Both the position numbers and the translations under genes were made by a program. The notes below the pieces were generated by a model, which had not been told where the DNA came from, did not search any database, and saw only the letters and a program-made list of their open reading frames with translations. Below are positions 45,224 to 56,068 of a stretch of DNA of 64,000 bases, one piece after another. The DNA lies in contig JAHEWK010000016.1 of NCBI GenBank assembly GCA_020740775.1, positions 930,001-994,000 on the forward strand, read 5' to 3'. Origin of the DNA: Ilyonectria destructans (Eukaryota; Ascomycota; Sordariomycetes; Hypocreales; Nectriaceae). The number at the start of each line of letters is the position of its first letter. Position 1 is the first letter of the stretch.

Positions 45224-47614
45224 ATGGTCGCGCCAGCGGTGCCTGAGTGAGCGCAACATGAGACGCACCCGTGAGGACGATGGATTAACCCGATCTAGGA
45301 TCACCGAGGAGATTCTCCACGAATCAATTGACGCCCGAACCGAATCGCTCAATGCCCTCCGAGAACTCGGCCCCCCCGATCTTGTCCACCTCCTGAAGCA
45401 CCAGATCCGAAACCCGACGAGACAGGTACCTACAATGAGCAGCAATCGAGGCGGAATACTAACAACTGTCAGCTCGGCGTCTACCACCATGTCACCGGAG
45501 TCGATGCCTCGTCGTCGGCAAGTTTGGCTGCCTACATCAACACCTTGACCTACAAGGAGCATGGCCCCAACGCGACCAACAAGATCGACGAAGGGCTGTA
45601 CTGGTAGCTACCCCGCCGTCCCCATGCTCATGTTGCGGACAAGATGGGCTAACTCGAATGAAGCTGTTACAATGCATTCTCACGCCTAGATATGCGCGTC
45701 CACGTTTCAATCCCAGGAACCGTCGAAAGCTATTGCGTCGATGAGCGAGGCGAGAAGAGGAAGGCTTCAGAGGATCTCTGGCTGGAGACCTATCTCTGCA
45801 GTGTTTTGCGGGCATACTCCTATGCTGATGATGGCAGCGGCGATACCATCCGAAAGATTATGGGCGTTCGAAGATTCAATCCTGTTACTAACACCGAGAC
45901 TGAACATCGTTTCCTCCATGCTGCTGAGCAGCTCTTCTTCAAGGGTATGCCACCTCTCAGCACCAGCGCTTACATGTACTAATTCGACCTAGGATGGCAG
46001 TTGGGATCCGATTCGGTGGTTCAAGTGCCCACCAACGTGTCCAACCATTTGACCACTGGCCTCCTCAAGTACCTCGAGACGACCGGCCGTTATGCTTCCG
46101 GCATCAACTTGTTTGAGAAGCTCCGAACCCAGAGCGTCGAGGTGTCGTCTTTGCTCGCAAAGGTCATGTTCATGGGCAACGAAGAGGTCTCAGGCGTCCG
46201 AACTCTGTACCAGTCTCTAAAGGAAACACCCATGGACTACGTCATGCTTGACACACAAGCCGAGTTCTTGCTCAAGAAGGCCAATGTTGCGCCTACTCCC
46301 GAAGGCAGGGAAGAGAGATTGAAGCTGGCTCTTGGCTGTGCTGATCGAGGCACTGTCGCCGCCCCGACTGAATTCGGCACCTGGGCTCGTTTGGCGCAAG
46401 TCTATGTTGCGATGGAAGATTGGGACAACGCTCTTACCATTCTCAACTCTTGCCCTATGTTCACCTACCAGGACAAGGACACCCCTCTGATGCCAGAGCC
46501 GAAGGAAGTCCATTTACCGACGTTGCCCGAAACCCGACTGGATGAGATTGATAGCGAGCCTGAGTCTCGATATTCAGAGCACGTCGACCCCAGCCTGTTG
46601 AACCTGCGTGCAGCAGCGTACCGCGGCACCTTCAAGAAGGCGTATGATATTTTGACAGAGATGACCGCCAAGATTGGCTGGGACCAGCTCCTAAAGATCC
46701 GCAGCAATGTGTTCGTCATGGAGGATGAATACCGAACAGAGAAGCAGGAGGCCACCCAGCCGGCTTCCGCAAACCGAAACCCCAGCACCGACGCCCTTCA
46801 CGGTTCGCCCGACAAGCCTATCAACGGCGATGAATCATCGGAGAGCGAAGAGAAGCCAGCCGAGGCAAAATCACCTGCCGAGACCGAGTCGCCTGCCGAA
46901 ACCGAGCCAGTTGTCAAGACTGATACCCCTGCCGAGGCCCTGCCAATTGATGGTCAGGAGAACGGCGTCGAGAAGCCCTCGAACACAATCGACCCAGGCG
47001 AGATCAAGGCTGATCCTGAGAGTGTAAGTTAAATGATGGACACGTTGACTCATGAACTAACCAAGTTGCAGGCATCTAAGAACGACGATCACTTGTCGAA
47101 GCTCAACACCAAGCGACTCTGCGAGCGCTGGCTGGACAGCTTATTCATGGTTCTTTATGAGGACCTCCGAGTTTACACCATTTGGCGAACTCAGATGGCC
47201 CAGTACCGCGCCCAGCAGATGCAGTATAAAAAGTCGGCCGAGGAGTGGGAAATCCTAGGTGCTCTCGCTGAGCGCCTCCAGCACACTGAAGAGGCCATTG
47301 AGGCTTACCGTGCGTGCCTGTCGCTGCGCTTTAGCCCCAAGGCTCTGGCGGGTATTCTGCGCGTGTTCGAGACGACTAAGAGCACTCGGGAGACGGTGGC
47401 ATCTGTCATCCGTCTCGTAACATGGCAGTACAGATGGTACAGCGAGTTCAGCCCCGAGCTGCTACACACCATCCGCACCCTTATTGAGGACGAGGGAGCG
47501 GTCAAGGTCCGAAGCATCATCCAGGCGACAAGCCTGCCGCAGAACGTGTTGGACTTGACGCATCACTATGCGGCGTTGTGCGCGACGTTCCGAAGCAGCG
47601 GAACTGACGGTTAG
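45224..47614 (+). CDS. Chs5p-Arf1p-binding protein (ChAP family, Bud7/Bch1-like, exomer)
   Basis: Six exons: 45224..45246, 45299..45425, 45473..45603, 45664..45944, 45993..47023 and 47072..47614. They encode 711 aa. The introns are 52, 47, 60, 48 and 48 nt. Exon 1 codes only MVAPAVP plus part of the next codon; the splice to EITEEILHESIDART gives the conserved start, followed by NALRELGPPDLVHLLK. YHHVTGVDASSSASLAAYINTLTY, MRVHVSIPGTVESYCVD and the long helical-repeat middle (tetratricopeptide-like, ETTGRYASGINLFEKL; GTWARLAQVYVAMEDWDNAL) are typical of ChAPs. About 150 residues rich in Glu/Pro/Ser precede the C-terminal helical domain, which ends DLTHHYAALCATF. ChAPs form the exomer coat with Chs5 at the trans-Golgi and carry chitin synthase and other cargo to the plasma membrane. 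Function inferred from the family. Confidence 0.9.
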
Positions 47615-48161
47615 GTCGAAAATGGCGGCGGAAGGGCGACGTCGGGATCGAACAGATCTAAGGGGGTTGGAGGATGAAGAAGTGCTGGCTTACAAGTGAC
47701 AGTGGATAGATGTATGAGCGAGGTGTAAGGGAAATACTAGGGAAATACGTGGTGTAGCAGGCCCGGCAACTGGCTTTGTCTTCCGGGAGCAAACATACTC
47801 GAATTTAAAACTAATACACCCTCATCTTCGAATGGAAACGAGAGCCCATTAATACCGGATTTGAAGTTGCGATGACAGAGTTGACCGTGATAAGCCAGAG
47901 TCGATAGAGTCGAGTGGGCTTATTAAGCAATCTCCGACCATCACTGACGCACTACCGGCGGCCACTAACGGGCAGCGGAAGACCCCGCGCGGGGCATCGA
48001 CAACTGGGACCTCTTGACCAAATTTTTGGTATAGCCAATTCCAGCACATTTTCATTCCCAACACCACTCGCCAAACCAGGATTCCTTGTCTTGGCCCGCC
48101 ACCGGTCTGTTGAATCAAACTAGAATCTACATTACTGCCCAGCGCAGGCCATAGATTCGCG
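47615..48161. other. Tandem spacer between ChAP and GPN1 genes
   Basis: A 547-bp spacer with the GPN1 promoter. Antisense frames overlapping the GPN1 5' end are shadows. Confidence 0.6.
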
Positions 48162-49394
48162 ATGGCTTCTTCTTCCACCGCCACCGCAGAAGCCCCCGTC
48201 GCTGGCGATGCCTCGTCGCCGCCCGTCGCCATCGTCTGCGTTGGCATGGCAGGCAAGATTCCTTTGCACCGCGTCCAGCTCTCACGATTCTAACCCGTTC
48301 GTTCAGGATCCGGCAAGACGACTTTTATGCGCCGAATCAACGCCCATCTCCACGAGAAGCAGACTCCTCCGTACGTCATCAACCTCGACCCGGCCGTCAT
48401 CTCCGTCCCCTTCGAGTCCAACATCGACATCCGCGATTCCGTCAACTACGAGGAGGTCATGAAGCAGTACAACCTCGGCCCCAACGGCGGCATCCTGACG
48501 TCGCTCAACCTCTTCGCCACAAAGGTCGACCAGATCGTCGGCCTGCTGGAGAAGCGCGCCAAGCCCGACCCCGAGAAGCCCGACCGTGCGCCCATCGACC
48601 GCATCTTGGTGGACACGCCCGGCCAGATTGAGGTTTTCGTGTGGTCTGCTTCCGGAACCATCTTGCTCGAGTCTCTCGCGTCCTCCTTCCCTACTGTCAT
48701 CGCCTACATCATCGACACCCCCCGTACCTCATCAACGTCGACCTTCATGTCCAACATGCTCTACGCCTGCTCCATCCTGTACAAGACCAAGCTGCCCATG
48801 ATCCTTGTCTTCAACAAGACCGATGTCAAGGATGCCGCATTCGCCAAGGAGTGGATGACCGACTTTGAGGCTTTCCAGGCGGCCCTGCAGCGAGACGAGG
48901 ATGCCGGTGATGGAGGCGGTGTGGAGGGTGGTGGCCATGGCGGCAGCGGTTACATGGGCAGCTTGCTCAACTCGATGAGTCTGATGCTGGAGGAGTTCTA
49001 TGCGCACCTCAGTGTCGTCGGTGTGAGCTCACGGCTCGGCACCGGCGTAGACGAATTCTTCGAGGCCGTGGAGGAGAAGAAGCAGGAGTTCCTACGAGAC
49101 TACCAACCCGAACTCGAGAGGAGGCGAGCGGACCGAGAGAAGTCGAAGAAGGAGTCCCGAGAAAAAGAGTTGGACAAGATGATGAAAGGAATGTCAGTCG
49201 CCGGGCCACAAGCACCACCCAAGGTGGACGACGACGACGACGTCGACGTTGTAAGCGACGATGACGATGAGGACTCGGATGAGGAAGCCATCAAGGAGAG
49301 CCTCCAGTCGAGATACCAGTCCGCCCTAGGAGACAACGACGACTCCATCATGGCGGATGCGAGTTTCGCAAAGTACCTCCACTCGCAGAAATAA
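48162..49394 (+). CDS. NPA3: GPN-loop GTPase 1 (Npa3/XAB1), RNA polymerase II assembly factor
   Basis: Two exons, 48162..48252 and 48307..49394, 392 aa. The intron (54 nt) must begin with GC rather than GT: only joining CATGGCAG to GATCCGGC gives the P-loop GMAGSGKT in frame. Motifs follow in order: P-loop (about residues 28-35), VINLDPAV, the GPN tripeptide in [16 protein letters not shown], the G3 motif LVDTPGQIE, the G4 motif NKTDV (FNKTD) and the helix MLEEFYAHL. The C-terminus is rich in Glu/Lys and ends in an acidic run ([17 protein letters not shown]). Npa3 binds RNA polymerase II with Gpn3 and is needed for its assembly and nuclear import. All GTP-binding residues look intact. Confidence 0.93.
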
Positions 49395-49706
49395 AGGCAT
49401 TATCACATGGCAGCACAAGCGGCGTTTCCGGGGCACGAAGGAATATTTGCATCAAGTGGATGAACGGATGGTTTGTATTTTTGTAATTTAGATACCGACG
49501 GCAACTTTGTGAAGAAAGAAAGAGTAATCGGACGGCGTGGATATCTCTTGTGCTTGTCGTTGATGTCGTTTCTTTGTCTTTCGCCGTGTTTTCATGCTGT
49601 ATCCCAGACCCCGAAACTCCCTAAAGCCCCCAAACCAAAATCCCACCTGGACCTCGCCCCAGACCTCGATTCCTCCGTTGATGATTCCTCGTCGGTTGCC
49701 TATCGC
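49395..49706. other. Short convergent spacer
   Basis: 312 bp between the 3' ends of GPN1 and RPB12. Nothing recognised. Confidence 0.7.
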
Positions 49707-50010
49707 CTATCGCGCCTCGAACTGGACCATGCTAGAAACCGAGACTAGTCAGCAACGCGATCTAAACCTAGGGCGCACCTGTGCGAAGGTGCGACAGAGC
49801 CAGACAAACTCACCGCTTCGTGCGCTCCTTGTACAGCACACGGCCAGCGCAGTGCGGGCACGCGACAAGGGCGTCCTTGCCGAGGGTGACGCTGCCGCCG
49901 CAGTCGCCGCACAGGTAGCTCATGACGGCGCGGGACTCGTGGGCGTCGCGCGTGCCGCCGCGCTGGGCTCCGGACGCGCCGGTAGGGACCTGGTACTCTT
50001 CGCGAGGCAT
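49707..50010 (-). CDS. RPB12: DNA-directed RNA polymerases I, II and III subunit RPABC4 (Rpb12, ABC10-alpha)
   Basis: Two exons, 49814..50010 and 49707..49731, 73 aa. The 82-nt intron (GTGAGT...CTAG) leaves only the last eight residues in exon 2, restoring the invariant end RTKR-MVQFEAR. The zinc ribbon is visible: CGDC at about residues 34-37 and CPHC at about 49-52, followed by GRVLYKERTKR. Yeast Rpb12 is 70 aa with the same ending, so length is as expected. It is a shared subunit of all three nuclear RNA polymerases. A gene finder that ignores very short terminal exons would lose the last eight residues. Confidence 0.95.
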
Positions 50011-50972
50011 GGCTGGATTTGCGGGATTGCGAGGGAAGGGCGTTGAGGTGGAAGATGGTTTTAGGCTGGCGATGTTGGCGGGTTGGCGGGTTGCGGAGGG
50101 TGGAAAAGAATGCTTGGTCATGGATGGCGGTGGGGGGAAATATTTCCGGCAGAATTTTAAAGGCGGTGAGGGCCGCGGTATAAGCCGGCGTGTGAGTGGC
50201 ACAGACACTTGAACTCATCCGTCAGAGACACGAGGTGAACCTTTCGGGATGATCTGTTTCGATTTGTATTTATTGTGAGATATATTTAGCGTATATACGG
50301 GAGGCTGAAAGAATGGATTGTTATAATTCCGTATCATTTCTAACCGAAAGTGCCAAACGCTGGCTCCTTAGACGAGGCGCCACTAACAAATTCACACTGG
50401 TCCTGCTGCACCCGACAGCGAGGTGCATGCTCTCATCCTCAACAGGCTCATCAATACCGCACCTAATCAATGTTGTATCTTAGTTGAGAAATTTGTGTGA
50501 GAGTAATTCCTGGTGTTCGAGTGCCTTTCTTTATAATTGTTGTATTACTCCGTCTAAAGAGGTAGGCCTTTAGCTTGACAATATCCTTCTGATTGCATCC
50601 GTCCACATCACTCAAAAACGTGTTAATTCAGCTGAGGCTTGGGTGAAGCGAATGATGCGTATGTGCGAAAAGTGATCTGCTAGAATTATTATGGAAGTAA
50701 ATTGAAGGACCCCTCAATGTATCTTAGACCCCAACATCCCATCTCCATTGCCTTCCACTACTCCACGGAGCTGGGGAACCACCCGCAGTTGAAGCAACCG
50801 ATGTCATACAGTCGCTGTTGGTTAAGGCTCTGCGGCAACAGATCCTCGCAGCGTGGCCTCCCCGGTAAATATTATACGAATTGTTGGCATCGATAGTAAG
50901 CATGGTGCAATTCGTAGTCTGCTTGCACCAGGCGGCGCACTCGTCCCCCTTAATTTATCCACCTCGTCAACT
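50011..50972. other. Spacer 5' of RPB12
   Basis: RPB12 promoter and 3' flank of the cysteine-rich secreted gene. No other gene recognised. Confidence 0.6.
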
Positions 50973-51401
50973 CTAGAAGAACCGCCGCGCTTTCTCCTCG
51001 CTATTGCGGGTGGTCCTGCAGGTAAAGCAGCTGATATCGGAGAGGTACTCCCCGGTGAGACTCTGGGACGACATGCCCGCCTCAGTGTGGGTTCCCCGCC
51101 AGATGGCGCAGTAATTGTCGTGATCAAACGTCACCATGGTACAGCCATTGGTGTCGTAGCACCAGGCGCCGCACTCGTCCCAGGTGAGGCCGTTCTGGCG
51201 GTCGATCCGGAAGGCGAGGTTCGTCAGGCGGTAGGGTTCGCTGCACACCTGGTCCCGTTGCAAAGTAGTGATTCGTTTCCGTATCTGCTGCTCGGTGCAG
51301 GTGTATTCAAACGTGGGGTGGGGCCTGCAAGGGCCAGAGGCGACGCCCGAGATGGCCAGCGCGGCAGTGGCGAGGAGAGTGAGAAGGTTGGTGGAAGGCA
51401 T
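50973..51401 (-). CDS. Small secreted cysteine-rich protein
   Basis: One exon, 142 aa, starting at the only good ATG before a signal peptide of about 22 residues (NLLTLLATAALAISG, cut after VASG). The mature part has nine cysteines, including CGAWCYDTNGC and CFTC. The WDECGAWCYDTNGCTMVTFDH...YCAIWR block resembles a PAN/Apple-like disulfide core: a CxxWCxxxxGC, then a hydrophobic strand, then CxxW. That family guess is weak. It would be secreted; the role could be adhesion or interaction with host or substrate. Copies of the upstream region, and of the signal peptide, lie downstream on the plus-strand map (51.5-52.5 kb). Confidence 0.6.
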   Translation of the reverse strand: MPSTNLLTLLATAALAISGVASGPCRPHPTFEYTCTEQQIRKRITTLQRDQVCSEPYRLTNLAFRIDRQNGLTWDECGAWCYDTNGCTMVTFDHDNYCAIWRGTHTEAGMSSQSLTGEYLSDISCFTCRTTRNSEEKARRFF

Positions 51402-52759
51402 CTTGAGATTGATGTTTGTTCTTGGAAACGACCGTGATGTGGAAACAATAAAGACTAACAGAGAAATAATAGTGAAAAGAGACCCAGAGTGCTCTCTTGG
51501 CCTCCTTTATGGCTGGCTGGCATCGTTAACAATCGCCCCAGGCCAATGGACGAGCTAAATCAAGCACCAAGCTAGTTGAGGCTATTGAACGCCGTCTTTG
51601 CTTTCGCAGCACCAACAGTGGTCTGGAAGAGTCTCTTACTCCTATACGCGAGTGGCTACCCCTGACTAGTAAAGCAAGGCTGGGCTGGTGAAAAAACGGT
51701 CGAAAGGGGCCGCTGGCCTGCGGTGACGCCGAAGATGGCCAGCGCGGCGGCAAGGAGGGTGCGAAGGATGACGAAGGGCATCTTAAGGGTCAATGCTTGT
51801 ACCGATGATCGAGCGTAGGGCGGAAAACGGAAGCGAAAGACAAGGAAAAACGACAGATCTAAATGGCCCTCTCGCCGTCTTTTATCTAGATGGCATGGTA
51901 AACAATGGCCCAGGCCGATGAGTGAGCTGAGAAAAGTACCCGCTAGAAGGACTATCGCAGCGCCGTCGCCTTTGGGTACTTAGCCGCTGTCAAGACAGCT
52001 TCTCTGGTAAGTGTGGAAGGGCCGCTGTCCAACTCAGACTAGTGCAATAGTACCGAAGTGCGCAGATAGTGCAATTGAGATGCACGTATTGGATAGACCT
52101 ATTACATCAAATCTAAATCATCTCGATTGAGGTAGCATACATCTGCAAGACGAATTGCTTGCCGGATCCCTCATGTTACACCAGCAGAGTCCCATCTCCG
52201 TCGACACTACGGCAGATCAGTATTGCCGCCGTCAGGGCAGAGGCAAGCCAACCACATTGGACATCATCGTCTCACGGGAGCATAGTTGTCTCCCTTGCTC
52301 GTGGCGCCGCCCCCATCGTAACTAGTACGCCGGGATGGCGGGCTCAATCGCGGCGGCCGTCGCAGCCCTCAGCGTTGGTGTACTGATGGTGGAGGGCTGG
52401 CAAGCGGCGGCGCAATTGGCCAGGCCGATACATAAAGCCACATCAAACTAATTGAGGCTATCGAGTAGTGAACGCCGTGGCTTTCGGAACAGTACAGTGT
52501 CCTGTTGGTTTGCAAAGACATGCTGCCTACTATTGGCTGATGGCCACCCCGGCAGCTAGCATCCATGGTTGAACTGGGGTCAATTCAGCATCATACCACC
52601 TGAACTCTTGGACAGCTTAGCCATTCTTTTTAGGGACTGTCAACGACTAACAGCAGCATTGCTTCACTATTTATCGTCTTTGCAGTTCCAATCAGGGTAA
52701 AATGAAAGCATCAATTCAACAGGGTATTTATTAATCCTCGCGCCTCCCCCCGACACTCC
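51402..52759. other. Region with decayed tandem duplications of the secreted gene
   Basis: Contains the promoter of the 50973..51401 gene, one signal-peptide relic (51656..51781) and three related promoter-like blocks at about 51.50-51.61, 51.85-51.98 and 52.41-52.50 kb. All three share CAGGCC(A/G)AT, a GAGCT or AATTGAGGCTAT-type stretch and GCCGT spacing. No intact second gene. Confidence 0.55.
51656..51781 (-). pseudogene. Relic of the secreted cysteine-rich gene (signal peptide only)
   Basis: A 41-codon frame starts with MPFVILRTLLAAALAIFGVTAG, which parallels the signal peptide of the neighbouring gene (MPSTNLLTLLATAALAISGVASG). It then runs out of homology and stops after QPCFTSQG. The region upstream also matches the neighbour's promoter. 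Best read as a truncated duplicate. Confidence 0.6.
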
Positions 52760-54165
52760 TCATTGTTCTGTTATCTTCTTGATGATATCCCGAATCGCTG
52801 CGTACACTTCGTCGTTTGATCCTGTCGCATCGACCTATGATTCAATGAGTACCACCCTAGATTTCTGACTTGATGCTTACTTTTTGGAAGAAGTTCTTCG
52901 AAACGTGCTCCACGACCGCTTGTCTTGAGCTCTCGGACGCCTCCAGGTTCTTCCTCTCTCCGGTACTACTGTCATCTCCCTGTTTTAGGGTATCTTCATC
53001 CATCCTGGCTCGCTCCATCATCTTCTCGACGGGGCATTCAAGATATATTGCGGAATAGACATTCGAGATCTGTCGTGTCAGGCTGGACCCGACAAGGCCG
53101 GGCAGAAACACATACCTCGAGCTCAAAAACCTCAACTTGTCGAACACACTGTGGGAATCCCCTAATCAGGATACCTCTCCCCACGGACTGAGCCCCTTTA
53201 ACCTTGCTCTTGATCAGCATCACGGCTAGCGATGGGGGCATGTTGGCAAAGTTGTCGATGGTTTCCTGGATGAACCTGCCGAAGATGGATCCTGGGCGGT
53301 TCTGTTCCTCTCGCAATAACTCGTCGACGGAAACGTACTCCATGTCGAATTCTTTGGCGACGCGTTGCATTATCTCGTCCGGCGCCGATTCACCTACTAC
53401 AGGTTAAACATAGTCCAAGTAAGGGCAGCATATGCATTGACCAATCACGAAAATGGTGGGCGCCTTGGAGCCGACCGTCTCGTCGAGAGCATCCCAGTCG
53501 TCGGCAGTAATCTCGTCCGCTTGTTCGGCCAACCAAGGATCTGTGATGCTCTCCCGCATAGTATCGAGGTCATCTGTACCACGAACCGCCAACCCCCTCT
53601 TCCGTCGGATAACGGCTTGGTGCAGTGATTCGAACTTGTCAACCTGGCAGACGAGCTTAGCAACATGAGTTTCACCGTTCTGGTACTCGACCAAGGCTTC
53701 TGGGAGTCGCTCTGCCAAGGCCGGGCTGCTCTCCTTGAGGAGATAGGTGAGATGTTTGAGTCCGATTTCTTCCTCGACGGCGCCCTCTACCCCACGTTAG
53801 CTACCTACGTTAGACGGCAGAGCGCGCTGCGTTGGGAAGATTTGTTGACTTACTGGGGTACTTATCATCGTCGACGAGAGTCACCTCGCCAGCGGCGATG
53901 TGCCCCACGTCATGAACCATACACATCACAACAGCGTTCGCCTCATCTTCGCCACTGAGCTATTGAGCCGATGAGCATCAGCATTTGAGTTCAACCTGGT
54001 TAGGCTCACATCGGGATGCGCAAGGCAGACCAGCGCCATCTGGTACATCTGTTCGTAAAGGCTGTCGGACTCGGGGCTGGAGTACAGCGCCCATCTTGAA
54101 TTCTTGAGAGCCCTGAGACTCTCAATGGCCTCGATAAACGGAAAAGGCGACGGAAGCCGGTCCAT
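52760..54165 (-). CDS. HD-domain and adenylate-kinase-like fusion protein with degenerate active sites
   Basis: Six exons: 54010..54165, 53854..53959, 53442..53786, 53116..53393, 52881..53069 and 52760..52834. They encode 382 aa. The introns are 50, 67, 48, 46 and 46 nt. Residues 10-200 are an HD domain like YfbR/HDDC2 nucleotidases: SLYEQMYQMAL, VHDVGHIAAGEVTLVDDDKYP (His68-Asp69) and CQVDKFES (Asp137). The first metal-binding His is Gln39. From residue 198 an adenylate-kinase-type fold follows (PTIFVIGG; VSVDELLREEQNRPGSIFG; MPPSLAVMLIKSKVKG; ILIRGFPQ; VYSAIYLECPVEKMMERA; KVDATGSNDEVYAAI). Its P-loop reads GGESAPD where GGPGAGKGT is expected, and the LID arginines are missing. So it is probably not a kinase. 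Function unknown; it might bind nucleotides or regulate another enzyme. Confidence 0.75.
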
Positions 54166-55286
54166 CGCTTGACTCTGATGGTTGGACGAGGTTGAAGCCA
54201 AGAGCGGAGAACAGGAAAGGGTTCCTGAGGCTTCAACGAGCAGGCAACGCGAGGCGTCTTTAGCTGAGGAACCACGCGTGAGAGGCCTCGTTGGACTGGG
54301 GGGGTCGTGGCATGACAAGGGTGGTAAGCCATATTGGGATCCTTCGGATAGACGACGCCCTAAACGATGCTTATGTAGCGGCCGTGGTGGGAGCTAAGGA
54401 TTTCTCAGACGGTGAGCAGTGGCCGATGACGATGTATATGGTAGCGAGAGCGAGGTTGGGTTTCTTTTCGTCCATTGGCTCGTGGAGAAGACTCTTTTCC
54501 CAACCATTTAATTGGGAATAGAACAATTGCACACCAGATACCAGCAGCGCAAATCTCACGAGCTCGTGGAGCTAGTAGCTGGAGCTTACGGAGTACCTCC
54601 CGGCCGCATGCTCACCTCATCAGCCACCCCCGGTTCGGCCGTGGAGTTCTGAGGGTCGTCAGGGTTTCAGGGATCCCATTGCGCGGTCTTATGCTGGAAC
54701 ACCTCCCCGGTGCCAAGCAGTTAGGCGGCCTGGTTACATCGTGTACGTCAGAATTGGCAGTGTAACCCAAAATCGAAGCTGTTGGTGAATCGGGGCAGAT
54801 TAAATCATGTGTCTTATCGTGAGCTATGCCGGAGACGCGCTCTTAAGCAAATTGCCTTACTGATGGGCGGCAACTGCGAAGGCCATCCCGTTATCGCATT
54901 GAAATTACCCCACAACGGCATTCGCTGGAGAGAAGCTCGGAGCGCGCTGACCACTAACCGACGCCCCATTTACAGTGAGACCTCCACTGCGTAGGCGCAC
55001 GTCTAGCGACGCATAGGGCGCTAGGGGATTCCTCTTGCGGCCTTACCGCGTGCATGGGAGGGAACCTCGGTATCCCTGCGCTGCACCTCCCCCATATCGC
55101 AATACCGAATCGCTATGACAAGCGCGACGCCGAGGCCTGGACTCAACTCCAAAGAAATTTCTCAGCTCGGCATCGTCAACTCCAGCTTCTGCTTCAGCCA
55201 AGCTCCCATTTCCCCAGGCTCGCTCTCCCGCCTTCCTCCTCCTCCTTCTTCCATTTCCATCTCCTCGCATTCTCTTGTCCCCTGCC
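54166..55286. other. Divergent spacer between HD/AK fusion and HIT genes
   Basis: 1.1 kb holding the two promoters. No other gene recognised. The last 150 bp before the HIT start are pyrimidine-rich (CTTCCTCCTCC type), common in fungal leaders. Confidence 0.6.
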
Positions 55287-55883
55287 ATGGCCGCCAACAT
55301 GTTCGACGCCTCGCGCTCTCCGCCGTCCTGCTCCTGTCCGTTCTGCGCCATCGCCGACACCTACAAGCCGTACGACCCTCACAACCCCCCTGACCAATCG
55401 TCGGCGGCCATCGATCCCGGGCTGTTAGCTCCTACGGCGTATGTCGTCCTGTCGACTCCCGACCTCGTCGCCTTCCTCGATATCCTCCCCCTTAGCCACG
55501 GCCACCTGTTGCTGTGCCCACGCGAACATCGCGAGAAGCTCACCGACGTAACCGCCGACGAGGCCGCGCACTTGGGCCGCTACCTCCGTATACTGTCCAA
55601 GGCCATGACGAGGGCCACCGGCGTCGAAGATTGGAACGTCGTCCAGAACAATGGCGCTGCCGCCGCCCAGGTCGTCCCTCACATGCATTTCCACATCATC
55701 CCTCGGCCGGAGATAAGGGCCAGCGGCCGCTACAGCGAGAGCTTTACAATGTTTGGGCGCGGAAGGCGCGAGGAATTGGATGATGATGAGGCTGTGCATA
55801 TCGCCGAGGATGTACGGCAGAGTCTTGCCACCGTATTGAGGGAAGAGGAGGAGGAAGACGTTGAGCTCAAGGCCAAGCTATAA
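55287..55883 (+). CDS. HIT-domain nucleotide hydrolase
   Basis: One exon, 198 aa. The start at 55287 is the first ATG; the frame begins earlier with TTG. A CPFC pair near residues 17-20 precedes the HIT domain. The domain runs AYVVLSTPDLVAFLDILPLSHGHLLLCPREH with a helix (AHLGRYLRILSKAMTRATG), then NVVQNNGAAAAQVVPHMHFHIIPRP. The histidine triad HMHFHII has the active-site His. The C-terminus is acidic (EEEEEDVELKAKL). HIT proteins hydrolyse nucleoside phosphoramidates or dinucleoside polyphosphates. The Cys pair at the N-terminus is found in the branch related to Hnt/aprataxin-like hydrolases. Probably cytosolic; the substrate is unknown. Confidence 0.9.
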   Translation: MAANMFDASRSPPSCSCPFCAIADTYKPYDPHNPPDQSSAAIDPGLLAPTAYVVLSTPDLVAFLDILPLSHGHLLLCPREHREKLTDVTADEAAHLGRYLRILSKAMTRATGVEDWNVVQNNGAAAAQVVPHMHFHIIPRPEIRASGRYSESFTMFGRGRREELDDDEAVHIAEDVRQSLATVLREEEEEDVELKAKL

Positions 55884-56068
55884 CAGGAGGCGGCTTGTCC
55901 TCAATGGTCGCTCACCAATAATCTCACTACCGAATCTGTGTGCAGCTTGAGGATGCTTGGCCTTTTGATAATATTTATTTTATAATTTAGACACGTGCAA
56001 TGTGGCTGTCTAACACGTTACTGTAAGTCTTCATCCTCCACCCAACTCCCTGCCTTCTATGGAATCAG

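Noticed and set aside
44888..45562. 224-codon minus-strand frame between HIR3 and the ChAP gene
   Set aside because: It runs antisense across the first exons of the ChAP gene, is Arg/Ser/Gly-rich and shows no family; a by-product of GC-rich DNA.
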